64,000 nucleotides of DNA from Haloarcula nitratireducens. Lineage in GTDB: Archaea; Halobacteriota; Halobacteria; Halobacteriales; Haloarculaceae. The stretch lies in contig NZ_RKLT01000007.1 in the NCBI RefSeq assembly GCF_019599505.1, positions 57,377-121,376 of the forward strand, written 5' to 3'. Position numbers and translations under genes: made by a program. Within the stretch, counting starts at the first letter, position 1, and each line of letters opens with the position of its first letter. Below are positions 41,922 through 49,280 of this stretch, piece by piece. The notes under the pieces are model-generated. The model did not search any database, was not told the origin of the DNA, and saw only the letters and a program-made list of their open reading frames with translations.

Positions 41922-42128
41922 CTACCGCCGGAGCGCGAGCGCGACGGGCGACAGCCGTTCGAGGAGGCGGTCGGCCAGTTCTTCGACGGCGGCCCGCTGT
42001 TCCGCGGAGATCGCACCGTTCGCCCGCAGCTGCGAGCACGCGCGCTCGACGGCCTCGTCGCGGACGGTCTCCGCTCGGTCGCGTCGCCGGGACGGCTCGT
42101 CCTCCGCCGCTGGCGACCGACGCGTCAC
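41922..42128 (-). CDS. Free-standing glutamyl-tRNA reductase C-terminal-like domain
   Basis: A 68-residue helical protein. RDRAETVRDEAVERACSQL followed by AEQRAAVEELADRLLERLSPVALALR has the same layout as the C-terminal dimerisation helices of glutamyl-tRNA reductase (HemA), the first enzyme of heme synthesis, but there is no catalytic part. Its GTG overlaps the DUF2249 stop by 4 bp (GTGA), supporting real, coupled translation. It may modulate HemA by forming heterodimers; this is an inference. Confidence 0.6.
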   Translation of the reverse strand: MTRRSPAAEDEPSRRRDRAETVRDEAVERACSQLRANGAISAEQRAAVEELADRLLERLSPVALALRR

Positions 42129-42391
42129 GGTTCTCGCCAGATGACGGTGACGACCGCGCCGTCCCGTTCGACCGTGTCGTAGGCGTACCCGCGGTCGTCG
42201 AGCTTCGGATAGAGGTGCCGCGGTGCCCGGTCGTTGTACTGGACGAGGACGACGTCGTCGTCGAGGGTCGGCAGCAGTTCGAGCGTCCGCCGGAGCGGCG
42301 CGGGCGGGCCGGCGGCGGCGACGTCCAGCGTCTCGACGGGGCCGTCGGTCGGCGCGTCAGTCTCTCGTAGAACCGAGTCGGGGGGCTGCAT
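42125..42391 (-). CDS. DUF2249 protein (third of three)
   Basis: An 88-residue DUF2249 protein: VETLDVAAAGPPAPLRRTLELLPTLDDDVVLVQYNDRAPRHLYPKL, ending VVTVIWREP. The ATG at 42391 follows a perfect island palindrome at the standard 38 bp. Operon with the HemA-tail-like gene. Confidence 0.85.
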   Translation of the reverse strand: MQPPDSVLRETDAPTDGPVETLDVAAAGPPAPLRRTLELLPTLDDDVVLVQYNDRAPRHLYPKLDDRGYAYDTVERDGAVVTVIWREP

Positions 42392-42429
42392 ACGCGGGGG
42401 TTCTCGCCTCCCGATAGCGAGGGTTTCCC

Positions 42430-42441
42430 CGAACACGTTCG
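42430..42441 (-). promoter_or_regulatory. CGAAC-N2-GTTCG palindrome, 38 bp before third DUF2249
   Basis: CGAACACGTTCG, perfect, with CCC/GGG flanks, ends 38 bp before the ATG at 42391. Confidence 0.75.
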
Positions 42442-42454
42442 GGAACGGTCGCCG

Positions 42455-43063
42455 CTACCGATCGTCGTCTCGTTTGACCACGGGAGCGAACGCCAACGGC
42501 GACAGGAGGCCGGCGACGAGCGACAGCGCGAGCGCCGCCGTCCCCCAGTCAGCCGCGCTGAGGTCGCCGGCCGAGCTCCCCGATCCGCCGCTCGACTGTC
42601 CGCCGCTCCCGCCGATCTCGGCGTCGCCGACGACGACGACGCCTTTCATCCCCATCGACTTGTGCGGGAGACAGAAGTACTTCGCCACGCCGGTCTCCTC
42701 GAACGTCTGCTCGAACGTGAAGCCGGTCTCGTTCGTCATCTCGCTCTCGAAGTTACCGGCGTCGTCGACGACGTTGTGACTCCCGTTGACCCACTTCCAG
42801 GTCACGGTCGTGCCGGGGTCGACGCGGACGGCCGCCGGCCCGAAGCCGAAGTTGCCGCCGTTGGCCTCCACGCCGACTTCGATAGTGACCGAGTCGCTCC
42901 CGGTCTCGTCGACCACGCCGTCGTAGTTCTCCACGCCGTCCAGCCATCCGTCGAAGGCGGTCTGTGCGCGTGCGGGGCGCGCGTTTCCGAGCGCAGCGCC
43001 GCCGACGGCGACGCCTGCACCCGCTCGAAGGACGCTCCGTCGCGAGTAGGTTTCGGCTGTCAT
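42455..43063 (-). CDS. Halocyanin (blue copper protein), membrane-anchored
   Basis: A 202-residue blue copper electron carrier. The N-terminus has a Tat signal (SRRSVLRAGAGVAVGG); the copper ligands are His in NGSHNVV and Cys, His and Met in KYFCLPHKSMGM. After a Gly/Ser linker, a C-terminal helix (DWGTAALALSLVAGLLSPLAF) and KRDDDR tail anchor it outside the cell. Such halocyanins donate electrons to nitrite or nitrous oxide reductases. A TATA box at 43087-43095 and a second-type palindrome (43106-43122) lie upstream. Confidence 0.92.
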   Translation of the reverse strand: MTAETYSRRSVLRAGAGVAVGGAALGNARPARAQTAFDGWLDGVENYDGVVDETGSDSVTIEVGVEANGGNFGFGPAAVRVDPGTTVTWKWVNGSHNVVDDAGNFESEMTNETGFTFEQTFEETGVAKYFCLPHKSMGMKGVVVVGDAEIGGSGGQSSGGSGSSAGDLSAADWGTAALALSLVAGLLSPLAFAPVVKRDDDR

Positions 43064-43105
43064 CAACAGAGTGTACGGTGACGGTATATAAACTACGCTC
43101 GCGGA

Positions 43106-43122
43106 TTCTCACGCGCTGGGAA
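43106..43122 (-). promoter_or_regulatory. Degenerate TTCCCAG-N3-CTGGGAA site before the halocyanin
   Basis: TTCTCAC-gcg-CTGGGAA matches the second island palindrome at 12 of 14 positions and ends 42 bp before the ATG at 43063, just upstream of the TATA box. Confidence 0.5.
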
Positions 43123-43191
43123 GGGTGGGGGCGCTGTGCGGGACGCGGGCCGCGACGGGGCGGTCGGCGTGTGCCGTCGGGAGACACGTAG

Positions 43192-44295
43192 CTACGCCGT
43201 GCCGTCCGCGCCCGCTCCGGGAAGCGGCCCGTCGTAGCCCTCGGGGACGTGCGCACAGAGCGGGTCGCTCGCCAGCGGGTCGCCGGTCGCCGCGTACGCC
43301 CGAGAGCGACTCCCGCCGCAGACCCGTCGGTACTCGCAGGCTCCGCACTTCCCCGTCAGCCGGCTCCGGTCCCGGAGCGCGGTGAACAGCTCCGAGCGCC
43401 GGTACACGTCTACCACGTCGTCCTCGCGGACGTTCCCGGCGGTCTCCGGCAGGAATCCCGACGGGAAGATCTCTCCGGTGTGGCTCACGAACGCGAACCC
43501 GTCGCCCGCGACGATACCCGCTCGGCGCTTCGCGGCGGCGTCCGCCCGCTCGTCCCCGCTCCCGTCGACCGATTGCCGCCGCTGGATACCGACCCGGCGA
43601 TAGTGAGGGGCTTCGGTGGTTTTGATCCCGAACGGCGCCTCCGAGCGGAGGTCGTGTAGCCACCCCATCACCCGCTCGGCTCGCGCGGGCTCGATGGGGT
43701 CGAGGACTTGCCCCCGTCCCACGGGAACGAGGAAGAAGACGCTCCAGAGCACCGCCCCGAGGTCCGCGACTCGCTCGGCGATGGCCGGCAGTTCGTCGAC
43801 GGTCTGCGCGCAGACGGTCGTGTTTATCTGGAGCGGCAGCCCGGCGGCGGTGGCGTCGCGGGCGGCCCGAACCGTCTCCTCGAAGCTCCCCGCCTCCCCG
43901 CGGAAGGCGTCGTGGTTCGCCGGCGTCGCGCCGTCGAGACTGACCGCCATCCGGCGGAGGCCCGCGTCGGCGAGGTCGGCGACGGCGTCGCCGGTCAGTT
44001 CGCTCGTCCCGCTCGGGGTCAGCGTCATCGAGAGTCCCCGGTCGGTGCCGTAGTCGACCAGTTCGACGAGGTCGGGGCGCTTCATCGGGTCGCCGCCCGA
44101 GAGGACGACGAGTTGCTCGTCGCCGAACGCTCGCACGTCGTCGAGCAGCTCCTTTCCCTCGGCGGTGGTGAGTTCGTCTGGATGTCGAGCCGCCCGGGCG
44201 TCGGCGCGGCAGTGCTCGCAGGAGAGCTCGCAGGCCTGCGTGACCTCCCAGATCAGTACCAGCGGGCGCTCGGCCGTGTCTGCGGGTGCTCGCAT
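43192..44295 (-). CDS. Radical SAM/SPASM protein (AhbD/NirJ-like)
   Basis: A 367-residue radical SAM enzyme. The cluster motif is CELSCEHCRAD (Cx3Cx2C); LSGGDPMKRPDL is the GGE-like SAM motif with Asp; a C-terminal SPASM-type cysteine set ends with GKCGACEYRRVCGGSRSRAYA. Family members include AhbC/AhbD and NirJ, which act on siroheme-derived tetrapyrroles for heme or heme d1. Divergent from the partner gene and second radical SAM enzyme across a symmetric palindrome. Confidence 0.88.
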   Translation of the reverse strand: MRAPADTAERPLVLIWEVTQACELSCEHCRADARAARHPDELTTAEGKELLDDVRAFGDEQLVVLSGGDPMKRPDLVELVDYGTDRGLSMTLTPSGTSELTGDAVADLADAGLRRMAVSLDGATPANHDAFRGEAGSFEETVRAARDATAAGLPLQINTTVCAQTVDELPAIAERVADLGAVLWSVFFLVPVGRGQVLDPIEPARAERVMGWLHDLRSEAPFGIKTTEAPHYRRVGIQRRQSVDGSGDERADAAAKRRAGIVAGDGFAFVSHTGEIFPSGFLPETAGNVREDDVVDVYRRSELFTALRDRSRLTGKCGACEYRRVCGGSRSRAYAATGDPLASDPLCAHVPEGYDGPLPGAGADGTA

Positions 44296-44336
44296 ACGGA
44301 GCGATACCGGCTCGCCCCGAAAAACGGGACGGCAGC

Positions 44337-44355
44337 GTTCCCAGTCGCTGGGAAC
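44337..44355. promoter_or_regulatory. GTTCCCAG-N3-CTGGGAAC palindrome between divergent radical SAM genes
   Basis: A perfect 8-bp inverted repeat with spacer tcg. It lies exactly 41 bp from both start codons (44295 minus, 44397 plus), so one dimer could control both directions. The palindrome differs from CGAAC-N2-GTTCG and implies a second regulator. Confidence 0.7.
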
Positions 44356-44396
44356 CGCCTGCGGGCTGTTTGTAGTCGAGCGCGAAACCGGCAGGT

Positions 44397-44654
44397 ATGC
44401 CGAACGACTCCCCGGAACTGAACCACGAAGTGACGGCACCGCGGGCGGGCACCGCCCGCGAGTGGGAACTGTTCGTCAGCGAGGACGCCACCGAGTCGCC
44501 GAGACACGTCGGTAGCGTCACCGCGCCCACGCGGGAGGCGGCGCTCGAACGGGCCGAACTGCACGTCGGTCGGGACGCGGCAACGCTGTGGCTCTGTCCG
44601 GCCGACGAGGTGACGCGGCGAACGGCCGAAACCGCGGCGCTCTCGAACAGATGA
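44397..44654 (+). CDS. Radical-SAM-partnered small protein (Htur_1727-type)
   Basis: An 85-residue protein: REWELFVSEDATESPRHVGSVTAPTREAALERAELHV resembles, from memory, the haloarchaeal rSAM-partnered family named after Htur_1727, and loosely PaaB. It is translated just before, and coupled to, the radical SAM gene (ATGA overlap at 44651-44654). It could be a substrate-binding or carrier subunit; it has only one cysteine (LCPADE) and no peptide-precursor look. Confidence 0.7.
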   Translation: MPNDSPELNHEVTAPRAGTAREWELFVSEDATESPRHVGSVTAPTREAALERAELHVGRDAATLWLCPADEVTRRTAETAALSNR

Positions 44655-45844
44655 TATCGGTCAGCAAACTGCTCTGTGGGACGGACGCCGAGGGCGACGG
44701 GCTCCGGTACGACGCGGCCGGCGAGTCCGGGAAGCCACAGATAACCGAGCGGAAGCAGCGCCGCCCGGTCGTGGTCTGGAACGTCACGAAGCAGTGCAAC
44801 CTCTACTGTACGCACTGTTACGCCTCGGCGGACACCGAGACGGCACCGGGGGAACTGTCGACGGGAGAGGGGAAGGCACTGCTGGACGACCTGGCGGACT
44901 ACGGCGCGCCGGTGGTCCTGTTCTCGGGCGGCGAGCCGCTGGTCCGGGACGACCTGACGGAACTCGTCGCTCACGCGGCCGAGCGGGGACTGCGGCCCGT
45001 CCTCTCGACGAACGGGACGTTGCTCACCCGGGAACGCGCCGCGGCGCTCCGGGACGCCGGGCTTCGGTACGCCGGCGTCTCCGTCGACGGGCTCCCCGAG
45101 CGCAACGACGCCTTCCGCGGGAAGGAGGGGGCGTTCGACGCGGCCGTCCGCGGCATCGAACGCTGCCTCGACGCGGGTCTCAAGACCGGGCTTCGGTACA
45201 CCATCACCGACCACAACGCCGCCGATCTGGAGGGCGTCGTCGACCTGCTGACCGACGTCGGTCTCGACCGCTTCTGCTTCTACCACCTCGACTACGGCGG
45301 CCGCGGGACCGAGATTCTGGACGCCGACCTGACCCCGGCGGAACGCCGCGAGGCCGTCCGCCGCGTCTGTGACCTGACCCGCGAGTACCACGACCGGGGC
45401 GAGGCGATCGAGACGCTGCTGGTCGGTAACTACGCCGACGCGGGCTATCTGGTCGAGTACGCCCGCGACCGACTCGGCGAGACCTGGGCCGACCGAATCC
45501 GCGAGTACCTCCGGGTCAACGGCGGCGACCCGGCGGGCGAGCGCGTGGCCAACGTCGACTATCAGGGCAACGTCCACCCGACGCAGTTCTGGCAGGGGTA
45601 CTCGCTGGGCAACGTCCGCGACCGGCCGTTCGGCGCGATCTGGGACGACGAGTCGAACCCCCTCCTGGACGCGCTCCGGAACAGGGACGAACGGCTGACC
45701 GGGCGATGCGCCGACTGTCGGTACCGCGACGTCTGTCGGGGCGGGTCGCGCCTCCGGGCGCTCACCGTCCGCGACGACCTGTTCGCGCCCGACCCGCAGT
45801 GTTACCTCACCGACGCGGAGGTCGGCGTCCGCTCGGGGGAGTGA
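44651..45844 (+). CDS. Radical SAM/SPASM protein (AhbC/NirJ-like)
   Basis: A 397-residue radical SAM enzyme. CNLYCTHCYASAD is an intact Cx3Cx2C cluster motif, FSGGEPLVRDDL the GGE motif, and CADCRYRDVCRGGSRLRAL with a later Cys the SPASM-type end. It is close in layout to the iron-coproporphyrin and 12,18-didecarboxysiroheme enzymes of the alternative heme pathway and to NirJ, so tetrapyrrole chemistry in denitrification is the likely role. Coupled to the upstream partner gene. Confidence 0.85.
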   Translation: MISVSKLLCGTDAEGDGLRYDAAGESGKPQITERKQRRPVVVWNVTKQCNLYCTHCYASADTETAPGELSTGEGKALLDDLADYGAPVVLFSGGEPLVRDDLTELVAHAAERGLRPVLSTNGTLLTRERAAALRDAGLRYAGVSVDGLPERNDAFRGKEGAFDAAVRGIERCLDAGLKTGLRYTITDHNAADLEGVVDLLTDVGLDRFCFYHLDYGGRGTEILDADLTPAERREAVRRVCDLTREYHDRGEAIETLLVGNYADAGYLVEYARDRLGETWADRIREYLRVNGGDPAGERVANVDYQGNVHPTQFWQGYSLGNVRDRPFGAIWDDESNPLLDALRNRDERLTGRCADCRYRDVCRGGSRLRALTVRDDLFAPDPQCYLTDAEVGVRSGE

Positions 45845-45889
45845 GCGGGGTTTCCGCCACCGGCGCTCGGAGGTATGTATAAAAGCGGG

Positions 45890-45901
45890 CGAACCTGTTC
45901 G
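45890..45901 (+). promoter_or_regulatory. CGAAC-N2-GTTCG palindrome upstream of the nos operon
   Basis: CGAACCTGTTCG, perfect, lies 63 bp before the halocyanin ATG at 45965, further out than elsewhere. A TATA-like tgtataaaag directly precedes it (45876-45885), so an alternative promoter or a two-site arrangement with the next motif is possible. Confidence 0.6.
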
Positions 45902-45907
45902 CCCCCG

Positions 45908-45924
45908 TTCCCGCTCGCTCGAAA
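45908..45924 (+). promoter_or_regulatory. Degenerate second-type palindrome upstream of the nos operon
   Basis: TTCCCGC-tcg-CTCGAAA matches TTCCCAG-N3-CTGGGAA at 10 of 14 positions, keeps the tcg spacer, and ends 40 bp before the ATG at 45965. A TATA-like ggtatatgg (45936-45944) lies in between. Confidence 0.4.
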
Positions 45925-45964
45925 TCCGCTCGACGGTATATGGTTACGGGGGAGCGAGCACCGG

Positions 45965-46477
45965 ATGTCGATGAACCGCAACACGCAATCGCGACGGCAG
46001 TTCCTCCGAGCGACGGTGGTAACGACCGGCGGCATCGCGCTCGCCGGCTGTTCGAACAGCGGTGGGTCGTCCGCGGACGGGGCCGGTGAGTCCGGCGGCG
46101 ACGGCGGCAGCGAACCGACGACCGAAGCGAGCGGCGGCGCGACGCAGACGAGCACGGTCGAGATGACCGACGAACTCACGTTCGAACCGAAGGCCATCGA
46201 GGTCACGGCCGGCACCGAGGTCACCTGGGAGAACGTCGGCAGTATCGGCCACACCGTGACCGCCTACGAGGGCAAGATACCCGACGGCGCGGCGTACTTC
46301 GCCTCCGGCGACTTCGACAGCCAACAGGCGGCCAAAGACGGCTACGGTAACGGGCAGAAGGGCAACGTCCCGAAGGGCGAGAGCTACTCGCACACGTTCG
46401 AGACGAAGGGCACCTACGAGTACTACTGCGTCCCCCACGAGATGAACGGGATGGTCGGCACGGTGGAGGTGGTGTAG
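45965..46477 (+). CDS. Halocyanin lipoprotein of the nos operon
   Basis: A 170-residue blue copper protein. The Tat motif SRRQFLRATVV leads into a lipobox IALAGC, so it is a lipid-anchored surface protein. Copper ligands are His in IGHTVTAY and Cys, His and Met in YYCVPHEMNGM. It is followed directly, with no gap, by nosZ and is the probable electron donor of nitrous oxide reductase. ATG 45971 is an alternative start. Confidence 0.92.
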   Translation: MSMNRNTQSRRQFLRATVVTTGGIALAGCSNSGGSSADGAGESGGDGGSEPTTEASGGATQTSTVEMTDELTFEPKAIEVTAGTEVTWENVGSIGHTVTAYEGKIPDGAAYFASGDFDSQQAAKDGYGNGQKGNVPKGESYSHTFETKGTYEYYCVPHEMNGMVGTVEVV

Positions 46478-48460
46478 ATGAGCCCCGACGCGAGCGAGCG
46501 GCGCAGTCCCGAGGAAGTCGTCGACGAGTACGAGCGGCGACTGGAGAGCGTCCTGGCCGAGGTCGACGAACCGGTCCCCGACGACGAGGGGCCGACGCTC
46601 GAACTGGCCGGGCTGGAGCTCGACCGGCGCGACTTCATGAAGACCGGCATCGCGGCCGGCGCGATGGGCGCGGTCGCCGGCTGCTCGAGCCTCTCTCCCG
46701 GCGGCGGGAGCGGCGGCGGCCAGTCCGGCTCGTCCGAGTCCGGCGTCGACCACAAGGTCGCGCCCGGCGAGCACGACGAGTACTACGGCTTCTGGTCGGG
46801 CGGCCACTCCGGTGAACTTCGCGTCGTCGGCATCCCGTCGATGCGCGAGCTGACCCGAATCCCAGTGTTCAACACCGACTGCGCGTCCGGCTACGGCTAC
46901 GACGACGAGACACGCGCGATGCTGGAAGAGGGCGGCGGCTACACGTGGGGTGACAACCACCACCCGAACCTCTCGGAGACCGACGGCGACTACGACGGCG
47001 AGTACCTGTTCGTCAACGACAAGGCCAACGGCCGCATCGCCCGGGTGAACCTGAAGTACTTCGAGACGGACGCTATCTTGGACGTCCCGAACATGCAGGC
47101 CATCCACGGCTGTTCCGTCCTCTCGCCCGATACGAAGTACGTCCTCGGCAACGGCGAGTTCCGAGCGCCGGTACCCAACGACGGGACCGCCGCGAACGAC
47201 CCCGACGCCTACGAGTCGCTGTTCGTCGCCGTCGACCCGGAGACGATGGAGACGAAGTGGCAGGTGTCCGTCGACGGCAACCTCGACATCGTCGACACGG
47301 GCAAGGAGGGCCGCTGGGCCATCGCGTCCTGTTACAACAGCGAGGAGGCGACGGACATCCAGGGGATGACCCGCGACGACCGGGACTACCTCAAGGCGTT
47401 CGACATTCCCGCCATCGAGAAGGCCGTGAAAAACGGGCGGTACGACCGAGAAGTAAACGGCGTCCCCATCGTCGACGGGACCCAGTCGAGTCGCCTGAAC
47501 AAAGGCGACCGCCCGGTCGTCCAGTACATCCCGACGCCGAAGAGCCCCCACTGCGTCGAGGTCGGTCCCGACGGGAAGTACGCCTTCGTCGCGGGCAAGC
47601 TGTCGCCGACGGTGACGATGCTCGACCTCGAGAAGCTCGGCTCGGTCTCCGACCCGGCGGACGCCGTCGTCGGCCGGCCGAAAGTCGGTCTCGGACCGCT
47701 GCACACGACCTTCGACGGCAACGGCCACGCCTACACGTCCCTCTTCATCGACTCGCAGGTCGCGAAGTGGGACATCGCGGCGGCCGTCGAGGCCGACGAG
47801 GGGTCCGAGGACCCGGTCATCGAGAAGCTGGACGTCCACTACAACCCCGGCCACATCCAGGCGCTGGAGGCGATGACGACCGACCCCGACGGCGAGTGGC
47901 TCGTCGTCCTGAACAAGCTCTCGAAGGACCGGTTCCTCCCGGTCGGCCCCATCATGCCCGACAACGACCAGCTGATCCACATCGGGCAGGGCGAGAAGGA
48001 GATGGAACTGGTCGCCGACCACCCGGCCTACCCCGAACCGCACGACTGCGTCTTCGCGCACAAGGACAAGATCTCGCCGAAGAAGGTCTACGACAGGGCC
48101 GACTACGCCGACGAGAAGCCCTACATCGAGGAGAAGGACTCCGGCGTCGAACGCACCGGCGAGTCCTCGGTCCACGTCAAGGCATCGACCAAGCGCTCCG
48201 AGTACGGTCTGCCGGAGTTCACGGTCAAAGAAGGGGACGAGGTGCGCCTGACGATGACCAACATCGAGGGCGTGCAGGACATCATCCACGGCGTCGCCAT
48301 CCCGGAACACGACGTGAACCTCGCCGTCGCGCCGCAGGACACCCGCGAGGTCACCTTCACCGCCGACGACCCCGGCGTCTACTGGATCTACTGCACGTAC
48401 TTCTGCTCGGCGCTGCACCTGGAGATGCGCAGCCGCATGATCGTCGAGCCGAGCGAGTGA
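46478..48460 (+). CDS. nosZ: Nitrous-oxide reductase
   Basis: The copper enzyme that reduces nitrous oxide to N2, the last step of denitrification. The 660-residue protein has a 50-residue N-terminal extension before a Tat motif (DRRDFMKTGIAAG) and GCSS lipobox-like end, so it acts outside the membrane. A beta-propeller with conserved DNHHPNLSETDG, AIHGCSV, LHTTFDGNG and EPHDCVFAHKDK supplies the CuZ histidines; the C-terminal cupredoxin domain carries the CuA site CTYFCSALHLEM. The extension before the signal matches the long N-termini of some haloarchaeal and clade II NosZ proteins. Confidence 0.96.
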   Translation: MSPDASERRSPEEVVDEYERRLESVLAEVDEPVPDDEGPTLELAGLELDRRDFMKTGIAAGAMGAVAGCSSLSPGGGSGGGQSGSSESGVDHKVAPGEHDEYYGFWSGGHSGELRVVGIPSMRELTRIPVFNTDCASGYGYDDETRAMLEEGGGYTWGDNHHPNLSETDGDYDGEYLFVNDKANGRIARVNLKYFETDAILDVPNMQAIHGCSVLSPDTKYVLGNGEFRAPVPNDGTAANDPDAYESLFVAVDPETMETKWQVSVDGNLDIVDTGKEGRWAIASCYNSEEATDIQGMTRDDRDYLKAFDIPAIEKAVKNGRYDREVNGVPIVDGTQSSRLNKGDRPVVQYIPTPKSPHCVEVGPDGKYAFVAGKLSPTVTMLDLEKLGSVSDPADAVVGRPKVGLGPLHTTFDGNGHAYTSLFIDSQVAKWDIAAAVEADEGSEDPVIEKLDVHYNPGHIQALEAMTTDPDGEWLVVLNKLSKDRFLPVGPIMPDNDQLIHIGQGEKEMELVADHPAYPEPHDCVFAHKDKISPKKVYDRADYADEKPYIEEKDSGVERTGESSVHVKASTKRSEYGLPEFTVKEGDEVRLTMTNIEGVQDIIHGVAIPEHDVNLAVAPQDTREVTFTADDPGVYWIYCTYFCSALHLEMRSRMIVEPSE

Positions 48461-48533
48461 GCGCCGCGAGGACCCCGAAGACCCGACGCACCGCGCCGAC
48501 GACCGATTCCGCTTCGTCCACACCGAACTGCCC

Positions 48534-49280
48534 ATGAACCTGCCATCACGCTCCGACTTCCGCGAGGTCCGCCGCGGCTTGCCGGCGCTCGCCGCGCTGC
48601 TGTTCGCGGGGGCGCTGCTGTTCCCGATGTGGCACATCCACATCGAGGCGGTCCAGTATCCCCAGACGGTACTGCACCTCGAGCTGTACGCGTACCCGCA
48701 CATCGCCGGCGACTACACCGAGGTCGCGCGGCTCAACCACTACATCGGGTTCTACTACCCGGACCCGGTGTACTGGCAGCCGAACTACGCGCCGCACCCG
48801 CGGGCCATCGACGTCCCCGAGTGGTCCGCCGGGCCGTTCGCGTTCGTCGGCGCGTCGCTGCTCGCCGTCTTCGTCGCCGTCGCACCGACGGCGGAGAAAC
48901 TGAAGCGAGGGCTGACGTGGCAGCTCATCGGCTCCGTGACGGTGTTCGGCGTCATGCTCGCCGACATCCAGTACCGCCTCTACCAGTCGGGGCACGCGCT
49001 CGACCCCGACGCGCCGGTCATGGGCGTCGACGGCTTCACGCCGCCGCTGTGGGGCAAGTACGAGGTGGCGAACATCACGAGCACCTCCCACTTCGGCACG
49101 GGCGGGTTCATGGCGGGCGCGGCCATCGCGCTGCTCGTGGTCGCGTACTACTACCGCGACACGACAGTGACGATCGGCGACCTCCCCGGCCGGGTGGCCG
49201 GTCGCGGGCGCGCCGTCCGAGAGCGCGTCCTCGGCGGCGACGAATCGCCGGAGACGCCACCGGCACGGGGCGAGCGATGA
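48534..49280 (+). CDS. nos-cluster membrane protein
   Basis: A 248-residue membrane protein found between nosZ and nosD. About four helices are visible (LPALAALLFAGALLFPMW, PFAFVGASLLAVFVAVAP, TWQLIGSVTVFGVMLAD, FMAGAAIALLVVAYYY). PMWHIHIEAVQYPQ and SHFGTGGF hold histidines that may bind metal. It probably helps NosZ maturation or electron supply. Its stop overlaps the nosD start by 4 bp. The frame is also open 70 bp upstream to nosZ without a start codon. Confidence 0.75.
   Translation: MNLPSRSDFREVRRGLPALAALLFAGALLFPMWHIHIEAVQYPQTVLHLELYAYPHIAGDYTEVARLNHYIGFYYPDPVYWQPNYAPHPRAIDVPEWSAGPFAFVGASLLAVFVAVAPTAEKLKRGLTWQLIGSVTVFGVMLADIQYRLYQSGHALDPDAPVMGVDGFTPPLWGKYEVANITSTSHFGTGGFMAGAAIALLVVAYYYRDTTVTIGDLPGRVAGRGRAVRERVLGGDESPETPPARGER

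Noticed and set aside
43109..45577. An 822-codon open frame on the minus strand across the radical SAM region
   Set aside because: It covers genes on both strands, is very rich in Arg/Gly, and is explained by codon bias.
45944..48703. A 919-codon open frame on the minus strand opposite nosZ
   Set aside because: It is the GC-rich antisense shadow of nosZ and neighbours; nosZ has full copper-site motifs, and the shadow has none.
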